Shown here: positions 5,833 through 10,294 of the stretch, piece by piece | Layout of the letters: every line of letters begins with the position of its first letter | Numbering within the stretch: the stretch's first letter is position 1 | Source of the DNA: Bacillota bacterium | GTDB taxonomy: Bacteria; Bacillota_E; JAJZYS01; JAILZS01 | NCBI GenBank assembly: GCA_021817625.1 | Contig: JAKASY010000021.1 | Span: 1 to 10,294, forward strand | Direction: 5' to 3' | DNA: 10,294 bases | Made by a program: the position numbers and the translations under genes | The notes under the pieces: model-generated | What the model was told of the DNA's origin: nothing | What the model saw: the letters and a program-made list of their open reading frames with translations, nothing else | Databases searched by the model: none

Positions 5833-7440
5833 ATGGTAGCCTTACAGGCATACGGACAGGGCCGGCCGGCGGAGGGGGACGGGCGTACGCTTTGGATCCG
5901 GGGCGGCATGGTCGTCGACGGCTCGGGCCCGCGGCGGCGCGCCGACGTGCTCGTGGCGGACGGACGCGTGGCCGACGTGGTCGAGGGCGGCCTCGCCGCG
6001 GCGCCGGCGGGGGCTGAGCCGCTCGAGGCCGAAGGGCACCTCGTGACGCCCGGGTTTTGCGACATGCACAGCCACGACGACGTCGCCTGCGCGGACGCCG
6101 CGGTGTACGAGGCGAAGGTGCGCCAGGGCGTGACGACGGTGGCGGTCGCCATGGACGGCCTGGGGTACGCGCCGCTTCCCGAGGCGCACCGGGCGGCGCT
6201 CGAGCGCTACTGGCGGCCCGTGGACGGCGAGGCCGGCGACCTCGCGGCCGAGTCGCTCGGCGCGTACGTCGAGGCCCTCTCCGGCCGCATCGGGCCGAAC
6301 GTCGTGCTCGGGGTGCCGCACGGCAACGTGCGCGTGGCGGCGGCCGGCTTCGCCCTGCGCCCCCTGGACGAGGCGGCGCTCGGGAGGGCCGAGAGGCTCG
6401 CGGCCGAAAGCGCGTCCGTCGGCGTGTACGGCCTCTCCACGGGCCTCGGCTACGCGCCGGCGGTGGCCGCGGACCGGCGCGAGCTCTCGCGCGTCGGCCG
6501 CGCCGTCGCGGCGGCGGGCGGGCGGCGCTACGTCACGCACATGCGCGACTACGGGCGGGCGATATTCGCCGCCCTCGACGAGGCGGCCGCGGTGGCGCGG
6601 GACAGCGGCCTCGCGCTGCACGTCTCGCACCTGCACCTCTCCCACCCGGACGTGCTCGGCCGCGGCGAGGAGCTGCTCGAGCGCCTGGCCGCCCTGGCGG
6701 CCCAGGGCCTCGAGGTGTCGTGGGACACCTACCCGTACGGCGCCGGCTCGAGCATCCTCTACTCGTACCTGCCCGAGTGGGCGGCGGACGGCGGCCCCGA
6801 CCACCTCCTGCGCCGCCTGGGCGACGACGCGGAGGTCGCCCGCCTGGAGGCCGCGACGCCGCCGCCGGGCCACGGCTGGCAGGCGGTCGTGGTGGCCTCG
6901 AGCGCGAGCGGCCGCTTCGTCGGTGAGTCCGTGGCCGACGTGGCGCGCCGCCTGGACACGACGCCGCTGCGCGCGGTCGCCCGCCTGCTCGTGGCCGAGG
7001 AGCTCAACGTGGCCGCCATCGTGCACCAGACGCTGGAGGCCGACGACATCCTGATCGCCGAGGCGGACGGGTGCGTCGTGGGGTCCGACGGCCTGCCATA
7101 CGGGCAGCGCCGCCACCCGCGCTACAGCGGGGCGTTCGCCGCCTACTACCGGCGCCACGTGCTTGATCGGCGCGCGCTCAGCGCCGAGGAGGCGGTGCGG
7201 CGGATGGCCGTGCGGCCGGCCGAGCTTCTGGGCGTCGGCACTCGGGGCCCGCTGCGTGGCGCGCCTGCCGACATCGCGATCTGGCTGCCCGACGGCCTGC
7301 GCGACGAGGCCACGTTCGAGGTGCCGCGACGCATGGCGCAGGGCGTGCGCCACGTGCTGGTGAATGGCAGGCCCGTCCTGCGCGACGGGGTCTTCGACCC
7401 GGACGCGCGGCCGGGAGCGGTCCTGCGCCCGGGCGGGTAG
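5833..7440 (+). CDS. Amidohydrolase, N-acyl-D-amino-acid deacylase (D-aminoacylase) family
   Basis: Probably removes the acyl group from N-acyl-D-amino acids or a related amide, as a zinc-dependent TIM-barrel amidohydrolase. Counting from ATG 5833 it has 535 residues, typical of the family. Motifs are [11 protein letters not shown] (22-32), [11 protein letters not shown] (73-83) with metal ligands His79/His81, [13 protein letters not shown] (97-109), YVTHMRD with His236, ALHVSH with His266, [11 protein letters not shown] (296-306), VGSDG (416-420) with catalytic Asp419, and a C-terminal [10 protein letters not shown]...ATFEVPRR block. The family's zinc-binding Cys in the NCG position appears as Asp108. 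The start is uncertain: ATG 5833 has no SD, while GGAGGGGGA at 5871-5879 points to a start near ACG 5887, which would give the usual N-terminus. It lies 46 bases before a thiolase, likely one unit. The exact substrate is not determined. Confidence 0.85.
   Translation: MVALQAYGQGRPAEGDGRTLWIRGGMVVDGSGPRRRADVLVADGRVADVVEGGLAAAPAGAEPLEAEGHLVTPGFCDMHSHDDVACADAAVYEAKVRQGVTTVAVAMDGLGYAPLPEAHRAALERYWRPVDGEAGDLAAESLGAYVEALSGRIGPNVVLGVPHGNVRVAAAGFALRPLDEAALGRAERLAAESASVGVYGLSTGLGYAPAVAADRRELSRVGRAVAAAGGRRYVTHMRDYGRAIFAALDEAAAVARDSGLALHVSHLHLSHPDVLGRGEELLERLAALAAQGLEVSWDTYPYGAGSSILYSYLPEWAADGGPDHLLRRLGDDAEVARLEAATPPPGHGWQAVVVASSASGRFVGESVADVARRLDTTPLRAVARLLVAEELNVAAIVHQTLEADDILIAEADGCVVGSDGLPYGQRRHPRYSGAFAAYYRRHVLDRRALSAEEAVRRMAVRPAELLGVGTRGPLRGAPADIAIWLPDGLRDEATFEVPRRMAQGVRHVLVNGRPVLRDGVFDPDARPGAVLRPGG
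5834..5842 (+). promoter_or_regulatory. Putative extended -10 promoter for the deacylase-thiolase pair
   Basis: TGG 5834-5836 plus TAGCCT 5837-5842, identical to the minus-strand element before the HAD gene. It predicts a transcript start near 5849. The ATG at 5833 would then not be in the mRNA, which bears on the start of the downstream gene. Confidence 0.45.
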
Positions 7441-7486
7441 GCCCGCATCGGACGGGCGCTCGGAGGATATCGAGGAGGAGTCGCAG

Positions 7487-8671
7487 CTGAACGACGTGGT
7501 GATCGTGTCCGCCGTGCGCACGCCGATCGGGCGCTACGGGGGCGGCCTGCGGGACGTCCGGCCGGACGACCTGGCGGCGCTTGTGGTGGGGGAGGCCCTG
7601 CGCCGCGCCCGCGTGGAGGGCGCGGCCGTGGACGAGGTGTACATGGGCGCCGCCAACCAGGCGGGGGAGGACAACCGCAACGTGGCGCGCATGGCCCTCC
7701 TGCTCGCCGGCCTGCCGCCCAGCGTGCCGGGCGCCACCGTGAACCGCCTGTGCGCCTCGAGCCTGGAGGCCGCGGCCGAGGCCTACCGGCTCATCGCGAC
7801 CGGCGAGGGCGAGGTCGCGGTGGCAGGCGGCGTCGAGTCGATGACGCGCGCCCCCCTGGTGATGGCCAAGCCCGACAACGCCTTCGGGCGTGGCGACCGC
7901 ACGCTCTACGACACGACGATCGGCTGGCGCTTCACGAACCCCCGCCTGGCGGCCATGTATCCGCCCTACAGCATGGGCGAGACGGCCGAGAATGTGGCGG
8001 AGCGCTTCGGCGTGGCGCGCGAGCGCCAGGACGCCTTCGCCCTCGAGAGCCACCGGCGCGCCCTGGCCGCGTGGGAGGCTGGCCGCTTCGACGCCGAGGT
8101 GGTGCCCGTGGAGCGGCCGTCGGACCCGCCCTTCGCGCGCGACGAGGGGCCGCGCCCGGACACCTCGCTCGAGCGCCTGGCCCGCCTTCGCCCCGTGTTC
8201 CGCGCCGGCGGCACGGTCACCGCCGGCAACAGCTCGTCCGTGAACGACGGCGCCGCGGCGCTCGTGCTCATGTCGGCGGCGCGCGCCCGCGCCGAGGGGC
8301 GCGAGCCCCTGGCGACGGTGCGGGGCGCCGCGGCCGCCGGCATCGACCCGGCGATCATGGGCGTCGCGCCGATCGACGCGGTGCGCAAGCTGCTCGGACG
8401 CCTCGGCTGGGGCGTCGAGGACCTCGCGCGCGTCGAGCTCAACGAGGCGTTCGCCGCCCAGGCCCTGCCGGTGATCGACGCCCTCGGCCTCGACCCGGAG
8501 CGCACGAACGTGAACGGCGGCGCCATCGCCATCGGCCACCCGCTCGGGGCGAGCGGGGCGCGCATCCTCACGACCCTCGTGCACGCCCTCAGGCAGGCCG
8601 GCGGCGGACGCGGCGTGGCGACGATGTGCGTCGGCGTCGGCCAGGGACAGGCGCTCGCGGTCGAGGCCTGA
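7487..8671 (+). CDS. Thiolase, acetyl-CoA C-acyltransferase (PcaF/PaaJ-like)
   Basis: Cleaves 3-oxoacyl-CoA with CoA to acetyl-CoA and a shortened acyl-CoA (or the reverse). The 394-residue length is standard. It has [16 protein letters not shown] (4-19), nucleophile Cys89 in [17 protein letters not shown] (319-325), His351 in GHPLGASG and Cys381 in CVGVGQG. The block [13 protein letters not shown]...[11 protein letters not shown] (121-152) and the CVGVGQG end resemble 3-oxoadipyl-CoA thiolases (PcaF, PaaJ), although no aromatic-degradation genes are visible. The start is unusual. A perfect GAGGAGGAG at 7472-7480 stands 6 bases before CTG 7487, and starting there gives the typical [14 protein letters not shown]-terminus. 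The first in-frame GTG (7496) is 15 bases from that SD. The gene is probably co-transcribed with the deacylase upstream. Confidence 0.9.
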   Translation: MNDVVIVSAVRTPIGRYGGGLRDVRPDDLAALVVGEALRRARVEGAAVDEVYMGAANQAGEDNRNVARMALLLAGLPPSVPGATVNRLCASSLEAAAEAYRLIATGEGEVAVAGGVESMTRAPLVMAKPDNAFGRGDRTLYDTTIGWRFTNPRLAAMYPPYSMGETAENVAERFGVARERQDAFALESHRRALAAWEAGRFDAEVVPVERPSDPPFARDEGPRPDTSLERLARLRPVFRAGGTVTAGNSSSVNDGAAALVLMSAARARAEGREPLATVRGAAAAGIDPAIMGVAPIDAVRKLLGRLGWGVEDLARVELNEAFAAQALPVIDALGLDPERTNVNGGAIAIGHPLGASGARILTTLVHALRQAGGGRGVATMCVGVGQGQALAVEA

Positions 8672-8673
8672 GG

Positions 8674-8685
8674 GCGACCGGTCGC
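8674..8685. promoter_or_regulatory. 12-bp palindrome, candidate operator
   Basis: GCGACCGGTCGC is a perfect palindrome lying just after the thiolase stop and before the leader of the ABC ATPase. It could be a regulator binding site. In DNA this GC-rich a chance occurrence is also possible. Confidence 0.25.
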
Positions 8686-8709
8686 GCCATGTAGCAGGAG
8701 GCGGCGCGC

Positions 8710-8787
8710 ATGGGGCAGAATGGTGGCGCGGAGCGCACGCCTATCGTCGCATACGGCGTCCGCCGCCTGCGGACGCGAGGAGGTTAA
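8710..8787 (+). CDS. Possible 25-residue leader peptide / upstream ORF
   Basis: A short ORF starting at ATG 8710 has a perfect AGGAGG (8696-8701) with an 8-base spacer. It encodes 25 residues beginning MGQNGGAERTPIV and ending RRLRTRGG. Its TAA stop (8785-8787) directly follows the SD of the ATPase gene (AGGAGGT 8778-8784) and ends two bases before its ATG (8790). It covers the hairpin at 8756-8776. The peptide has no recognisable family and is basic near its end. It may be a translated leader coupling expression of the ATPase, or a chance ORF; conservation has not been tested. Confidence 0.4.
   Translation: MGQNGGAERTPIVAYGVRRLRTRGG
8756..8776 (+). promoter_or_regulatory. Hairpin just upstream of the ATPase ribosome binding site
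   Basis: GCGTCCGC 8756-8763 pairs perfectly with GCGGACGC 8769-8776 around a 5-base loop. The 3' arm ends one base before the SD (8778-8784). There is no T run, so it is not an intrinsic terminator. It may affect ribosome access or mRNA stability. Confidence 0.5.
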
Positions 8788-8789
8788 GC

Positions 8790-9890
<1,101 letters not shown>

Positions 9891-9910
9891 GCGCGGCTCA
9901 GGCGGCGGCA

Positions 9911-9945
9911 AGGGCCCGGGAGCGCGGCGGCGCCCCGGGCCCTTT
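9911..9945 (+). terminator. Rho-independent terminator after the ABC ATPase
   Basis: AGGGCCCGGG 9911-9920 pairs perfectly with CCCGGGCCCT 9934-9943 around a 13-base loop, followed by a short T run (TTTC, 9943-9946). It lies 21 bases after the stop codon. The 10-bp GC stem is strong although the T tract is short. Confidence 0.8.
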
Positions 9946-9947
9946 CA

Positions 9948-9956
9948 TGGTAGGCT
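9948..9956 (+). promoter_or_regulatory. Putative extended -10 promoter for the dehydrogenase gene
   Basis: TGG 9948-9950 plus TAGGCT 9951-9956 form a TGnTAnnnT element right after the terminator. It predicts transcription from about 9963, giving a leader of about 43 bases before the GTG start at 10006. No -35 is evident; that region would fall inside the terminator stem. Confidence 0.48.
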
Positions 9957-10005
9957 GGACCTATCGCGAAGCTGCGCCGCGTCGTCGGCGTCGGGAGGGA
10001 TTGCG

Positions 10006-10294
10006 GTGGCGAACTCTGGCCAGGCGGCGACAGGCGGGCCGGCCGCCGGGACGACGTGCGAGGCGGTCCTCGTCGTGCCGGGCGCGGCCCACAGCGCGAC
10101 CCTGGGCACCACCGAGGTGTGGGCGCCGGGCAGGGGCGAGATCCAGCTCCGCGTGCTCGAGGTGGGCGTGTGCGGCACCGACGCGGAGATCGACGCCGGA
10201 CTGTACGGCGAGGCCATGCCGGGCAGAGAGCGGCTGGTGCTCGGGCACGAGTGCCTGGCCGAGGTCAGCGCGGTGGGCGAGGGGGAGATCGGAA
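10006..10294 (+). CDS. Glucose 1-dehydrogenase-like zinc-dependent MDR dehydrogenase, 3' truncated by window end
   Basis: The first 96 residues of a medium-chain dehydrogenase. The N-terminal catalytic domain shows RGEIQLRVLEVGVCGTDAEI (43-62), with the zinc-site Cys56 in VCGTD, then GLYGEAMPG and LVLGHECLAEV (78-88), with His81/Glu82 as further zinc-site residues. The CGTDxEI...YGEAPxG...LVLGHE arrangement is that of glucose/galactose 1-dehydrogenases that oxidise the sugar with NAD(P)+. The start is GTG 10006 with GGAGG at 9994-9998 and a 7-base spacer. It carries about 15 extra Gly/Ala-rich residues before the conserved domain. Its own promoter and the terminator before it suggest a separate unit, although a sugar-transport ATPase next door fits a common theme. 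The coenzyme-binding half is outside the window. Confidence 0.82.
   Translation, partial: MANSGQAATGGPAAGTTCEAVLVVPGAAHSATLGTTEVWAPGRGEIQLRVLEVGVCGTDAEIDAGLYGEAMPGRERLVLGHECLAEVSAVGEGEIG

Noticed and set aside
7433..7457. Small GC hairpins between deacylase and thiolase as a terminator
   Set aside because: The stems are only about 5 bp with no T run, and the two genes look co-transcribed.
5842..7521. 559-codon open frame on the minus strand
   Set aside because: It is an antisense shadow of the deacylase gene with no recognisable motif or SD.
7178..8584. 468-codon open frame on the minus strand
   Set aside because: It is an antisense shadow of the thiolase, which carries all catalytic residues on the plus strand.
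9945..10248. Minus-strand open frames at the right end
   Set aside because: The plus strand encodes a dehydrogenase with CGTD and GHE zinc-site motifs and a proper SD.

Overview
The window is very GC-rich (roughly three quarters G+C by eye) and densely coded, with strong Shine-Dalgarno (SD) sequences (AGGAGG-like) and frequent GTG/TTG starts. It carries a T-box riboswitch ahead of a proline gene and a bshC homologue for bacillithiol synthesis. Together these point to a high-GC member of the Bacillota (a Thermaerobacter-, Symbiobacterium- or Limnochordia-like lineage). Deinococcota and Chloroflexota also contain some of these elements and are not excluded. This placement is inference from gene content only.

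Layout. Positions 1-190 hold the 3' part of a T-box leader with a proline (CCC) specifier. It is followed by proC (pyrroline-5-carboxylate reductase), so proline synthesis should be switched on by uncharged tRNA-Pro. Next come bshC and a translationally coupled alpha/beta hydrolase, one apparent transcription unit. A HAD-family hydrolase runs on the minus strand, and its stop codon overlaps the hydrolase stop within one CTAG. A short divergent promoter region separates it from aroQ (type II 3-dehydroquinate dehydratase), which is followed closely by a secreted phosphoesterase. An amidohydrolase of the N-acyl-D-amino-acid deacylase family and a PcaF/PaaJ-like thiolase follow as a pair. Then come a short SD-led upstream ORF, an MsmX/UgpC-type ABC transporter ATPase and a good intrinsic terminator. 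The window ends with the first 96 codons of a glucose-dehydrogenase-like medium-chain dehydrogenase.

Nearly all genes are housekeeping or catabolic enzymes, and I see no mobile element, CRISPR array, tRNA or defence system. The interest lies in regulation and in small departures from family norms. These are the T-box(Pro), a recurring TGGTAnnnT (extended -10) element ahead of several units, and a possible 25-codon leader peptide whose stop abuts the ATPase start and which spans an 8-bp hairpin. There are also two adjacent genes whose best SD points to a non-AUG/GUG/UUG start, and a deacylase whose expected metal-binding Cys position is Asp.
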